Positions 44,160 through 53,053 of a DNA stretch of 64,000 nt are shown piece by piece. The notes beneath the pieces were generated by a model. That model was not told the origin of the DNA. It made no database searches and worked only from the letters and a program-made list of their open reading frames with translations. The position numbers and the translations under genes were made by a program. The stretch spans positions 186,001-250,000 of the forward strand of contig NZ_CAMDRE010000001.1 of the NCBI RefSeq assembly GCF_945906775.1, written 5' to 3'. Positions within the stretch are counted from its first letter, which is position 1, and the number at the start of each line of letters is the position of its first letter. This DNA comes from Citrobacter sp. Marseille-Q6884 (GTDB lineage Bacteria; Pseudomonadota; Gammaproteobacteria; Enterobacterales; Enterobacteriaceae).

Positions 44160-45542
44160 CTAGCTCGCCACATTCCCCCAGACCAACTGGCCTTTATGGA
44201 AAGTCGCAGTCCGCGGTGAAATTCTGGCGACAGCTTCCGCCGAACAGGAGGCATCCACCAGCACAAAGCTGGCTTCATCCTGCGCTTTGGGCCAGACGCG
44301 CTCACCTTTATCATTCAGCGGCAGCACATCTCCCGTCGCCAGGAACAACGCCCGCGACAGATTAAGCTCATTCGGACGAATATAAAGCTGTGCGTACAGA
44401 TTCGCTTTCTCCAGCATATCCCCCAGTCCGTATGGCGACCAGTGGTCGATCACGCTGTCGGTACCGGTAATCACCTCGACACCTTTATCACGCAACTGTT
44501 TCAGCGGCATGTGCATCGTGCCAATTGGCACCGTCGAGGCAATGGTAATCTGCTGCGCCACCATGCGGGTCGCCAGTTCATCAACCTGCTGCTCGTTAAG
44601 CGTAGACAACGCGAACGCATGACTGATGGTCAGCTTGCCCTTCAGTTGCGGCGTTTTTTCCACGGTTTCCACCATGTAATTCACCGCCGCAACGCCTGCC
44701 GGGCTGGTCTCATGCAGATGGATATCCACGCCTTTATTGTAATCCAGCGCAATCTGGAACATGGTGTCGAGGGATTTTTCCATCGCGCCATCCACGCTGG
44801 TCGGATCCAGACCGCCAACGTAGTGCGCCCCCGCCTGCATCGCTTCGCGCATCAGCGGTTCAGACTTCGATAACAGCAGGCCATGCTGCGGAAACGCCAC
44901 GATTTCACAGGCGAACCCCGGCTGGCGGCGCGCCAGTACCGCTTGCAGGTTCTCGAGGTTTTTCAGCCCGGAAACCGGCTCAATATTGCAATGGCTGCGG
45001 GCGATGGACGTCCCTTTTGACTGCAACAGATCGATGAGCTTTTCCGCGCGCTCCTGCGTATAAGGCTGGAGTTCAGGCAGCAGCTTTTGCTCAAGGCGGA
45101 TCATATCCTGAATGGTGGTGCCCGCCGGACGGTTCAGCGAACGCCATGGCCCCCCGTAAAACGTTTTATCCAGATGAATATGCATATCGCGCATGGCGGG
45201 CAACATCAGCTTTCCGCCGGCATCGTAATGCGGCAGCGTCGCATCCGGGTGCTGCTTATTTTCACGCAGCGCAACGATTTTCCCGTCCTGAATTTCAACG
45301 GTTTGCAGCGCGGTACGGGTATGTACCACCACCGCGTTTTCGTAATCGAACCCCGCCTCCAGCAGGACGTTATCCAGGTAATAATGTTTATCGTTAATCG
45401 TCATCGTGCTTTTTTCACCACGGGTTGTCCCGACAGGATTAGCAGCATACGCGACCGGAGCGACTGCGCCAAACAACGCGGCAGCCGTCACCATTTTTCC
45501 GCTCTGACTTAAAAACTCACGGCGGCTGTTATTTTCCTTCAT
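44160..45542 (-). CDS. yahJ: YahJ: Tat-exported cytosine-deaminase-like amidohydrolase
   Basis: 460 residues. N-terminal twin-arginine signal SRREFLSQSGKMVTAAALFG ending near AYA-ANP, so export by Tat is expected. The body is an amidohydrolase barrel with the metal motif DMHIHLDKTF, HCNIEP, DIHLHETSP and the Asp near GTDSVIDHW, as in cytosine deaminase and N-isopropylammelide hydrolase. It should cleave a cyclic or linear amide or an aminated ring; the substrate is unknown. Last gene of the yah operon, 12 bases after yahI. Near identical to E. coli YahJ. Confidence 0.9.
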   Translation of the reverse strand: MKENNSRREFLSQSGKMVTAAALFGAVAPVAYAANPVGTTRGEKSTMTINDKHYYLDNVLLEAGFDYENAVVVHTRTALQTVEIQDGKIVALRENKQHPDATLPHYDAGGKLMLPAMRDMHIHLDKTFYGGPWRSLNRPAGTTIQDMIRLEQKLLPELQPYTQERAEKLIDLLQSKGTSIARSHCNIEPVSGLKNLENLQAVLARRQPGFACEIVAFPQHGLLLSKSEPLMREAMQAGAHYVGGLDPTSVDGAMEKSLDTMFQIALDYNKGVDIHLHETSPAGVAAVNYMVETVEKTPQLKGKLTISHAFALSTLNEQQVDELATRMVAQQITIASTVPIGTMHMPLKQLRDKGVEVITGTDSVIDHWSPYGLGDMLEKANLYAQLYIRPNELNLSRALFLATGDVLPLNDKGERVWPKAQDEASFVLVDASCSAEAVARISPRTATFHKGQLVWGNVAS

Positions 45543-45554
45543 TCACATATCCTC

Positions 45555-46505
45555 TCAGGAATGGACAATATGGGTGCCCGTTTCGCCGCGCAATGCGGCA
45601 GGCAGGCACTCCGGCGTGGTAATGATGACCCGCTTACCGCCACGCGCCAGGAACGTCAGACTGGCGACAATTTTGGGCAACATGCTGCCCGGCGGGAAAT
45701 GCCCTTCCTGCATATAGCGGGTCATCGTCGCAACATCCACCGTATCCAGCGCCTGCTGGTTAGGTTTACCAAAGTGAATACAGACCCGTTCCACGCCAGT
45801 GGTGATCACCAGGATGTCAGCGCGGATCTCCTGCGCCAGCAGCGCTGTAGAGAGATCTTTATCAATCACCGCATCCACGCTCTGGTAATCGCCCTGCTCG
45901 CTACGCACCACCGGGATCCCGCCGCCACCTGCGCCAATCACCACAAAACCTTGTTGGGTCAACGCTTTGATCGCCTCAGCTTCAACGATTCGCTTTGGCT
46001 CCGGAGAGGCGACCACCCGACGGTAGCCGCGCCCGGAATCTTCAACAAAACGCCAGCCCGGATTGACCCGCTGGAGCTCATCACGCTGCGCTTCGCTAAA
46101 GAATGCGCCGATGGGTTTGGTCGGGTGAGCAAACCCCGGATCGTTTTGATCCACTTCAACCTGGGTCACCACCGTCACCGCTTTCTGTTCGCCGCGACGC
46201 GCCAGACGGTTATTCAGCGCCTGTTGGATCAGATAGCCAATGCCGCCCTGGGTGTCAGCCACACAGTTGGCCAGCGGCGTGAGCGGCAACCCCTCACGCT
46301 CATGGGCAATTTCCGCACGCCGCAGGTCGAGTCCCACCTGCGGCCCATTACCGTGCGTCAACACGATGTTGTAGTCCGATGCCAACATCTCCAGCACCGT
46401 ATCCGCGACCGCTTTCACCGCCTCAGCCTGGTGCTCAATCGACTGACTGGCGTTATCTTTGATAATGCTGTTGCCGCCAATGGCAACGACCACAAGTTCT
46501 TTCAT
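45555..46505 (-). CDS. yahI: YahI: carbamate kinase-like protein
   Basis: 316 residues, amino-acid kinase fold of the ArcC type. GGNSIIKD, THGNGPQVG, GAGGGGIPV, the phosphate lysine region AVIDKDLSTALLA and GSMLPK are all there. Carbamate kinase converts carbamoyl phosphate and ADP to ATP, CO2 and ammonia, which would harvest the product of the YahFGE-type carbamoyl transfer. Located between yahJ and the permease. Confidence 0.93.
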   Translation of the reverse strand: MKELVVVAIGGNSIIKDNASQSIEHQAEAVKAVADTVLEMLASDYNIVLTHGNGPQVGLDLRRAEIAHEREGLPLTPLANCVADTQGGIGYLIQQALNNRLARRGEQKAVTVVTQVEVDQNDPGFAHPTKPIGAFFSEAQRDELQRVNPGWRFVEDSGRGYRRVVASPEPKRIVEAEAIKALTQQGFVVIGAGGGGIPVVRSEQGDYQSVDAVIDKDLSTALLAQEIRADILVITTGVERVCIHFGKPNQQALDTVDVATMTRYMQEGHFPPGSMLPKIVASLTFLARGGKRVIITTPECLPAALRGETGTHIVHS

Positions 46506-46531
46506 AGTGTTATCTTCCGCTTGCAGGCGAT

Positions 46532-48082
46532 TCAGGTGGTTTTTGTCGGTTCCTGCTCAGGGGCAGTCACCGCTTCACGGCTGTCGAGCACATGTTTCAG
46601 AACAAACATGCCGCTCATCATCAGGTAGGCCGTCACAAACATCAGCGAACTGCCTTCGGCAAATCCCACCGCCGGGGAGTGGATCACGCCAAACAGCGAT
46701 AACAGCGCGCCAAAGGCGGCGGCAATGGCCCCACGCAGCGGTTTGTTCATAATGGCGAAGATGGCAACACAGCCCCACAGCATACTGGCCAGCGGCGCGC
46801 CGCTACCAAGGTGCACCAGCCCGTCGTAATAGACGCCTTTGCTGTGCAGCAGATCGCTACCCAGTTTCCCCGCAGATGTGCCGGCGGCGCCCATCACGCT
46901 ATTGACGATGGTCAGCGCCCAGTTGGCAATCCACGGGAACAAACAGATAAAGATGACGGGAACCTCGACTTTGGGTGTTTCTCGCACCACCTGGTTGGCG
47001 GTCACCACGCCGATGAACACCAGAATCGGTACTATCGCGGTCATCGGAATGATGGCGAGCATAAACGCCCCCAGACCAAACAGCGGCACCAGGAACATGG
47101 TGATACCCGACGCCAGGGTATAACCGATACTGGCGCCCATCGCTTTCCAGCCTGCGTGTCCGACATAGACGGTCACCGGGAACGGGTTACCGAGCATGCA
47201 GCCGAGCATGGAAGCAAAACCGTTCGCCATCATGACTTTACGGGTGTTGTATTCATCACCTGCCGCGTGCGCACTTTCAATATTCTCAAGGTCAAAAATA
47301 TAGTTCGCCAGCCCCAGCGGTACCGCAGAAGCCAGATACGGCAGCGCGTGCGGCAATCCCTGCAGGAAGCTATCCACATGCACTTCCGGTGGGTTGAAGC
47401 CAAAGGAGGACATCGAGGCTTTAATGGCTTCCGGGCTTTGCAAACCGGAGATCCACGCCAGCGCCGTACCGGCAATCAACAACAGCAGACCGGTGGGAAT
47501 GCGGGCAAAAATCGGTTTCTTACCGAACCAGTTAATAAAAATCAGCAGCAGGACGATGAAAGAAACGGTAGGCGCTTCAAAGGCCTGCAGCATCGGGTTC
47601 ATTGCCAGCAACAGCAGGCCAAGACCGGATAAACAAGAGAGCAGTACCGTGCGCGGGATCATCTTGCGAATGGTTTCGCCAAGGAAAGAACCGCCCACCA
47701 GGATCAACGCTTCCACAAAGCACCACACCAGGGCTATCTGAATGGCGAAGTTGGCATCTTTGGTCTGCTGATACACCGGCATCAGCACCAGGAAAGTCAC
47801 GGTAAAGATCGACGGCGCACTTGGCCCGGACGGCAGCGCCGTCACGTCGCTACGCCCGGTTTGTTTTGCCATCTGCAGGCCAAACCAGGCATAGCAGATA
47901 CTGGCCACCAGCACCGCCAGACCGAAAGCGGGCGCTATCCGGCCGTAAACAATTTCAACAGGGATCCCGACAACAAAAATGAGCAGCCCCATCATTGTTA
48001 GCAGGTTAGTCAGGTTGTTGGTCATCAGCCCGAAATAAGCCGCCCAGTCACCACGTTTCCATTCTAGTTTTATGCTGTTCAT
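46532..48082 (-). CDS. NCS2-type xanthine/uracil permease-like transporter within the yah operon
   Basis: 516 residues, about 12-14 hydrophobic helices. Resembles the AzgA branch of nucleobase-cation symporter 2 (GNPFPVTVYVGHAGWKAMGAS, and the central ESAHAAGDEYNTR), so a purine, pyrimidine or similar heterocycle is a likely substrate. I recall no such gene in the E. coli K-12 yah cluster. It lies between yahI (26-base gap) and yahG (116-base gap with a hairpin), same strand, hence likely one transcript. Substrate unproven. Confidence 0.82.
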   Translation of the reverse strand: MNSIKLEWKRGDWAAYFGLMTNNLTNLLTMMGLLIFVVGIPVEIVYGRIAPAFGLAVLVASICYAWFGLQMAKQTGRSDVTALPSGPSAPSIFTVTFLVLMPVYQQTKDANFAIQIALVWCFVEALILVGGSFLGETIRKMIPRTVLLSCLSGLGLLLLAMNPMLQAFEAPTVSFIVLLLIFINWFGKKPIFARIPTGLLLLIAGTALAWISGLQSPEAIKASMSSFGFNPPEVHVDSFLQGLPHALPYLASAVPLGLANYIFDLENIESAHAAGDEYNTRKVMMANGFASMLGCMLGNPFPVTVYVGHAGWKAMGASIGYTLASGITMFLVPLFGLGAFMLAIIPMTAIVPILVFIGVVTANQVVRETPKVEVPVIFICLFPWIANWALTIVNSVMGAAGTSAGKLGSDLLHSKGVYYDGLVHLGSGAPLASMLWGCVAIFAIMNKPLRGAIAAAFGALLSLFGVIHSPAVGFAEGSSLMFVTAYLMMSGMFVLKHVLDSREAVTAPEQEPTKTT

Positions 48083-48169
48083 GGAATATCCTTTACAGGT
48101 TAAGCATCATTTGCGATCCCAGAGATCGCCCGGCCCTGCAGGTAAGCAACGTTTTCGCTTCGCTACCGT

Positions 48170-48190
48170 GGGGCTAACGGCGTTAGCCCC
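48170..48190. repeat. Perfect hairpin between yahG and the permease gene
   Basis: GGGGCTAAC/GTTAGCCCC, 9-bp stem, loop GGC, 8 bases after the yahG stop on the minus strand. No T tract, so it is more likely a 3'-end stabiliser or attenuator than a full stop. Confidence 0.6.
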
Positions 48191-48198
48191 TGTGGTTG

Positions 48199-49617
48199 TT
48201 ATTGGCAGTAGCGGTCGCGCCAGTTGAGGATCGCCTTTTCAAAACAGGCGAACGGCGGATGTACGATCCCGGCGCCGATCATGCCGATCCCCGCGTCTTT
48301 ATGCGCAATGGCGGTGTTGATGACCGGCAAAATGCCGGTGCTGCCCACGCGCGTAATGTCGATAGCGGTCGGTACGCCCATAAAACCGAGCAGCGGAATG
48401 GTGACGTTCGGGTTTTCGCCCAGGGTGATTTCTCGCATTTGACGCGAAAAATCGACCGCTTCTTCAACCGTTCCGCCCACCAGCGCCACAATGGCTGGCG
48501 CCGTCGCCATCGCAAATCCGCCAATGCCGTAGGTTTCCGTAATGGCGCTGTCGCCAATATCGCGCCCGGAATCTTCCGGCTTATAACCCGCAAACATCGG
48601 ACCGATAACCTGTTGCGCCGGACCGGTAAACCACTGCCCCGGTAATCCGCTGATGCGCAGGCCAAACTCGACGCCGTTACGCGCCATCGTTGTCACCACG
48701 GTGCTGTATTCAATCCCGTGCGCAGCATCCATCGCGGCTTTACACATCGCCATCCACGTAGGACCAGAGAAGTAGTCGCTGCTCAGGACGAATTCGAAGA
48801 CTTCACGCTGCTGTTCAACCGGATAGCCGGTCTGGATGATCCATGGCGTCAGCGCCTGAATCAGCAGCGCCGTCCCGGCGTTGTTGCGGTTATGGCACTC
48901 ATCGCCCATGTGCAGCGCCTGCGCCAGCATCAGACGCAGATCGATTTCGCCCGCCAGTTTCATCGCATCACGCAGCATCGGCCCCATCACATCGCGCATC
49001 CAGTTCAGGCGATCGATAACGCTCTGATCGTTCGCCCCCATGCGCAGGATTTTCGCCATCTGCTCGCTCATATTGGTATATGCGCGGTTACCGTAGGTTT
49101 TGTTCTCCACGATATGCATGAACATGGAAGCCGACGTCACGCCCGCCATCGATCCCACACAGTCGTGCTCGTGGCATGGCGAGAAGATAATGTCGCCAGA
49201 CGCGGCCAGTTCGGCGGCCTCATCCAGATCTTTCGCCAGCCCTTCAAATACCAGCGCGCCGGTGACGGCACCTTTCATCGCGCCGCACATTTTTTCCCAA
49301 CGGATGGGCGGCCCGGCATGCAGAATCGTGTTACGGGTCATCCCCGGCACCACGTTGATCGCCTGGTCATAGCCAATCAGAACCGGATGCGACTGAATAA
49401 TCCGTTCCAGCGCCAGTTGGTTGGCGGCGGCAATTTTGTCGGCCAGCGGTGAATCAGCAATCTGATCCAGCGCGTCAACCACCTGCATATTGCCCTGACC
49501 CGGTGGTGTCCAGTCGAGCTGGGTCACGGATACGTTCTGCTTTTTCAGGTCATCGCTGAACATCGCGATACCGACGTTAATCACATTCAGCGGCTGGTTA
49601 AACAGTGTCTGGCTCAT
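48199..49617 (-). CDS. yahG: YahG: DUF1116 protein, YlbE/AllG paralogue
   Basis: 472 residues, whole-length match to E. coli YahG. The motif CHEHDCVGSMAGVTS, GDECHNRNNAG and the glycine-rich GLPGQWFTGPAQQVIGP are strongly conserved. The family includes YlbE (AllG), reported as a subunit of oxamate carbamoyltransferase in allantoin fermentation. By analogy YahG would be part of a carbamoyl transfer complex with YahF and YahE; direct proof is lacking. Its start shares one base with the yahF stop (TGATG). Confidence 0.9.
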   Translation of the reverse strand: MSQTLFNQPLNVINVGIAMFSDDLKKQNVSVTQLDWTPPGQGNMQVVDALDQIADSPLADKIAAANQLALERIIQSHPVLIGYDQAINVVPGMTRNTILHAGPPIRWEKMCGAMKGAVTGALVFEGLAKDLDEAAELAASGDIIFSPCHEHDCVGSMAGVTSASMFMHIVENKTYGNRAYTNMSEQMAKILRMGANDQSVIDRLNWMRDVMGPMLRDAMKLAGEIDLRLMLAQALHMGDECHNRNNAGTALLIQALTPWIIQTGYPVEQQREVFEFVLSSDYFSGPTWMAMCKAAMDAAHGIEYSTVVTTMARNGVEFGLRISGLPGQWFTGPAQQVIGPMFAGYKPEDSGRDIGDSAITETYGIGGFAMATAPAIVALVGGTVEEAVDFSRQMREITLGENPNVTIPLLGFMGVPTAIDITRVGSTGILPVINTAIAHKDAGIGMIGAGIVHPPFACFEKAILNWRDRYCQ

Positions 49618-51164
49618 CAGGCTTCCTCCCCTTTACAGATAAATTCACGCGCCAGCAATCCGGTGTTGGTGCTACTGCTTGCCCAGATAACACCGGCATC
49701 GGTCAGCATCTGGCACTGTTTTTCCAGCGACGGCGTATCCTGATCGGTTCCCAGCACATAGCCGAGAATTTCCAGCGGACGACCGTCTGCGGCAGCGATG
49801 GCTTTCGCTTCATTGATCGCGTCGATCATCACGCCTACCGGATCGTCATGCGATCCAAAACCGAGGACAAAATCCATCACGATCACCCCCACTTCAGGAT
49901 CCCGTGCTTCCTGCAACAAACGGCTGATGCGGTTGGTCGGGTCGATCATCGGATGCGGTTTACCGTTGGTGAAATCGTCATCACCAAAATCGAGGAAGGT
50001 ATTCGCCACGCTACGATTGAGATCTTTCAGGCGAAACGCCGGGTCCGGGTGGATGTTGCTGTACACCTCGGCATGTTTTTCCATGGCGGCAAACATCGCC
50101 TCATCGCACAGCGTGCCGCCGCAAAACAGACCGCGGATATATTTTTGCTGCGGCGTCAGACGCGCGCGGACTTCTTCAATCAACGGCCAGTTGAGCGGAT
50201 GCAGGTCAAGGCTCTCTTTTTTGATACCGCTCAGTAATACCGCTCGCAGCGCGGCATCTTTGGTGCCACGCGCAAACTGCAGACCGGGTTCATCCGCAGG
50301 TGGCGCTTCGCGTCCCAGGAAGCAGACCACCACCGGTTTATGGCAGGCGCGTGCACGATCCAGCACTTTACGCGCCACCGCAGGCGCAGGGGGTTTGGAG
50401 ATCAGAGCAATGATCTCGGTTTGCGGATCGGCTTCCAGCATGCCAATCGCATCGAGCATCATCAGGCCACCGATTTTCTCACTCAGATCGCGTCCACCGG
50501 TACCGATCAACTGGGAAATGCCGCCACCAAACTCATGAATACGCACGCTGAGCTCCTGGCTACCGGTACCGGATGCCCCGATAATACCGATATTGCCGCG
50601 GCGTACCGCGTTACCAAAACAGAGCGCCGCGCCGTTGATAATGGCGGTGCCGCAGTCTGGTCCCATCATCAACAGCCCTTTTTCGTGCGCCAGCTGTTTA
50701 AGCGCCAGTTCATCCTCAAGGGATACGTTGTCAGAAAACAACATCACGTTGAGGTTGTTTTGCAGCGCCTGACGCGCTTCACGCGCCGCGAACAGACCGT
50801 TGACCGAGATCACCGCCAGGTTGCTGTCAGGCACGTGCTTTTTCGCACTGGCGAGCGTGGCATAGCGCGCTTCGTGCTGACCACTCTGCTCTTTATGTGT
50901 AAACAGATCTTCAATCGCCGCCAGCGTTTGTTCGTTTGCCGCCTCGCTCGCGCCTTTAATGACAATCATCAGATCGCCACTCTTCGCCTCTTCTAACTCC
51001 GACGTCAGAAGACCCAGGTTCTTCAGTACGCCTTTGTTCATTTCCGTTGCCATCGCCACAAACGCCTGCTCAACGCCATCAAGCTTATTGGCGCGCGTTG
51101 AGATAGACATCAGTGAGACAGAATCAAAATACGTGTTCTTTTTAACAACTATCCTGATCGACAT
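49617..51164 (-). CDS. yahF: YahF: FdrA/AllF-type CoA-ligase-fold protein
   Basis: 515 residues, whole-length match to E. coli YahF. Contains a Rossmann CoA-ligase-like domain (GPDCGTAIINGAALCFGNAV, IGIIGASGTGSQELSVRI and GTGGRDLSEKIGG), like succinyl-CoA synthetase alpha but without proof of CoA use. The FdrA relatives act in oxamate carbamoyl transfer. Overlaps yahE upstream by 23 bases and touches yahG, so the three are translationally coupled. Confidence 0.9.
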   Translation of the reverse strand: MSIRIVVKKNTYFDSVSLMSISTRANKLDGVEQAFVAMATEMNKGVLKNLGLLTSELEEAKSGDLMIVIKGASEAANEQTLAAIEDLFTHKEQSGQHEARYATLASAKKHVPDSNLAVISVNGLFAAREARQALQNNLNVMLFSDNVSLEDELALKQLAHEKGLLMMGPDCGTAIINGAALCFGNAVRRGNIGIIGASGTGSQELSVRIHEFGGGISQLIGTGGRDLSEKIGGLMMLDAIGMLEADPQTEIIALISKPPAPAVARKVLDRARACHKPVVVCFLGREAPPADEPGLQFARGTKDAALRAVLLSGIKKESLDLHPLNWPLIEEVRARLTPQQKYIRGLFCGGTLCDEAMFAAMEKHAEVYSNIHPDPAFRLKDLNRSVANTFLDFGDDDFTNGKPHPMIDPTNRISRLLQEARDPEVGVIVMDFVLGFGSHDDPVGVMIDAINEAKAIAAADGRPLEILGYVLGTDQDTPSLEKQCQMLTDAGVIWASSSTNTGLLAREFICKGEEA

Positions 51165-51930
51165 AATTCCCTCCGGACCGGTGGCTCAGGGCGCAGGCGT
51201 CCGCCATGCCATACAGCATGTCGCAGCCAGAACTTGAGCCAATATTTTTAATGTCAGTAATAAATTGCGTAGCAACGTGTTGTTGCTCAGTAATAATATG
51301 GGTCACCAGTCGCGTGACACTTTCCCGATAACGCTGATGAAATGCTTCTTCCAACGTTATTTTGCTCAGTAACGTCGTATTATTTCCGGCAGTTTGTAAT
51401 GCCGTTAAAAAACGCTTCCGATATTGACTCAGTGGATGTCCATTAATAAAAATAATCGTACTCAGACCCACTAAATAATCATCGGATGACGGTGTCAGTC
51501 CAATGCCTAACCCGATTAAATCGCGGACGGCTGCTGAGATATTTTCTCCCGTGAGTAGCGCCGTGATTAATATTTGGCGACGCCGTTGTAATTCACGGGC
51601 AATCTCCTGGTAAAACGGATTATCCCCCTGGTACAGAAATAATGTGTCGTCATGATGAAGCTGTTGGTGGATAACCTCTGCCCAGTGACGCCAGCAGACG
51701 GCGGCGAAGCGCTCTGCATCTGGCGTCCATTGCGGCATTTGCCACTCCTGACTGCAGGCGGTCTCTATCCATTTATCATTGCCAACAACAATCCCCGACT
51801 GCGTAAAACTGACCCGCTCACCGGGGCGAAACAGGTCTTCACAATGCGTCAGTGCCAGCCGACAGCTGTTGGGCGCGTTATCGCAGCACTCGCTCAGTAA
51901 CGTAAAAAGTCGCTGCTGCTGCGGTATCAA
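51142..51930 (-). CDS. yahE: YahE: DUF2877 protein, YlbF/AllH paralogue (start uncertain)
   Basis: 262 residues from the only canonical in-frame start, TTG at 51930. The C-terminal GIGLTPSSDDYLVGLS and SSGCDMLYGMADACALS segments are typical of DUF2877. The frame stays open upstream and encodes plausible family sequence (LTADGAFLAYRGTGRVEQVF) back to about 52041. There, an ATC codon stands 6 bases after GAGGAG (52053-52048), with no ATG, GTG or TTG in between. Either a rare start is used, giving 299 residues, or the 5' end is frameshifted. Overlaps yahF by 23 bases. Confidence 0.82.
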   Translation of the reverse strand: MIPQQQRLFTLLSECCDNAPNSCRLALTHCEDLFRPGERVSFTQSGIVVGNDKWIETACSQEWQMPQWTPDAERFAAVCWRHWAEVIHQQLHHDDTLFLYQGDNPFYQEIARELQRRRQILITALLTGENISAAVRDLIGLGIGLTPSSDDYLVGLSTIIFINGHPLSQYRKRFLTALQTAGNNTTLLSKITLEEAFHQRYRESVTRLVTHIITEQQHVATQFITDIKNIGSSSGCDMLYGMADACALSHRSGGNYVDQDSC

Positions 51931-52055
51931 CAGGTTTACCGCGCGGGAAAAAACCTGTTCAACTCGCCCTGTTCCCCGGTATGCGAGAAACGCGCCGTCA
52001 GCGGTGAGCGCCCGTACGCATCGCCGTGATGGCGTCGCGATAGTGCGCTCCTCTG

Positions 52056-52661
52056 TCAGGCTCCGGCGGCAATCAGCAGCTCGGCAATTTCGTGGTAGCC
52101 TTTCTCCCGCGCCAGTTCCAGCGGGGTCTTGCCATATTTATCCGTCATGTGTGGGTTAGCGCCGTTATCAAGCAGCAGTTTGACGATCTCTTGCTGCTTC
52201 GCGCCGCCATCATTCAGGACAATCGCTTCCAGCAGCGGCGTCCAGCCGACAAAATTGGTGTGGTTAACGTTGATTTCGGTACGCTGCACTAATTCACGCA
52301 CAATCTCCACATGACCTTTTTCGCTGGCAGGCGTAATACCCACACCGCCAAAACGGCTCAGTCGATCAAGATCAGGGTTGGCAGGTAATACTGTACGCAG
52401 TAGTGTTAAATCGCCGGTCAGGCAGCTAATCAGGAAGGGATTAAAACACGTTTGATCCTGTTTATTAATATCAGCACCCGCAGCAATCAATAAAGAAACG
52501 CAGTCGTAATGTTTATTCAGGCTGGCAATAATAATAGCGGTACGCCCCTGACGATTAGTGGCATTAATATCCACATTTTTTGCCAGACAGGATTTTAATC
52601 CCTGCGCGTTACCCTGTTCTGCCGCCAGCAGAAATTCAGTAATAAGTTCTTTCTCTGACAT
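52056..52661 (-). CDS. yahD: YahD: ankyrin-repeat protein
   Basis: 201 residues from MSEKELITEFLLAAEQGN (a tandem ATG one codon upstream is possible). At least four ankyrin repeats: DINATNRQGRTAIIIASL, DINKQDQTCFNPFLISCL, VNHTNFVGWTPLLEAIV and ANPHMTDKYGKTPLELA. No signal peptide or enzyme domain. First gene of the yah operon; perhaps a scaffold or regulator for the complex. Same place in E. coli. Confidence 0.9.
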   Translation of the reverse strand: MSEKELITEFLLAAEQGNAQGLKSCLAKNVDINATNRQGRTAIIIASLNKHYDCVSLLIAAGADINKQDQTCFNPFLISCLTGDLTLLRTVLPANPDLDRLSRFGGVGITPASEKGHVEIVRELVQRTEINVNHTNFVGWTPLLEAIVLNDGGAKQQEIVKLLLDNGANPHMTDKYGKTPLELAREKGYHEIAELLIAAGA

Positions 52662-52802
52662 CATCCCTCTCCTGCAATTTTCAGACTTTATAAAATTCCG
52701 ATAACCTGAGAATAGCAACAGAGTGCGGAGAAAAACATCCGCTTAAATTTCATTCATCGTAAGCGAGTCAATTATTGAAGCAAATTTAACAATGAGGACA
52801 AA

Positions 52803-52973
52803 ATGTGCTGTAGTGCAATCTTTCCCTTATGGCTGGCGGTATTTTGGCCTTTAATCATAAGTAAAGGAAATCAGGCGGTATGCAGCACGGGTAGCGGCCT
52901 GCAACTAAAAGCCAGAAGTGTGATTGCCTTCAAATCAAATGTAACTTTAGTGTTAAATCTTGTTCAAAACTGA
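52803..52973 (+). CDS. Possible small protein upstream of yahB (56 codons)
   Basis: ATG at 52803 preceded by GAGGAC at 6 bases; the product starts MCCSAIFPLWLAVFWPLIIS, a hydrophobic, cysteine-rich N-terminus of about 20 residues, then a basic tail to residue 56 (TGA at 52971-52973). It lies in the 392-bp gap between the divergent yahD and yahB. I recognise no family. It could be chance; only the ribosome site and hydrophobic start support it. E. coli yahC, which sits here in K-12, is absent. Confidence 0.25.
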   Translation: MCCSAIFPLWLAVFWPLIISKGNQAVCSTGSGLQLKARSVIAFKSNVTLVLNLVQN

Positions 52974-53053
52974 TTGCCCTGCATAAGGATTACAAATACA
53001 TTCAACAATCATCGCATCGCGGGTTGTGGTCTTATGGCCTGAGGGGAGAAAGG

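Noticed and set aside
45561..46628. 355-codon plus-strand frame across yahI
   Set aside because: Antisense to the complete carbamate kinase gene; the product is Arg/His-rich with no domain.
46811..47632. 273-codon plus-strand frame across the permease gene
   Set aside because: Antisense to a membrane protein gene, product rich in Arg, Gln and His, no ribosome site.
48718..49452. 244-codon plus-strand frame across yahG
   Set aside because: Antisense to yahG, His/Arg/Gln-rich, no family.
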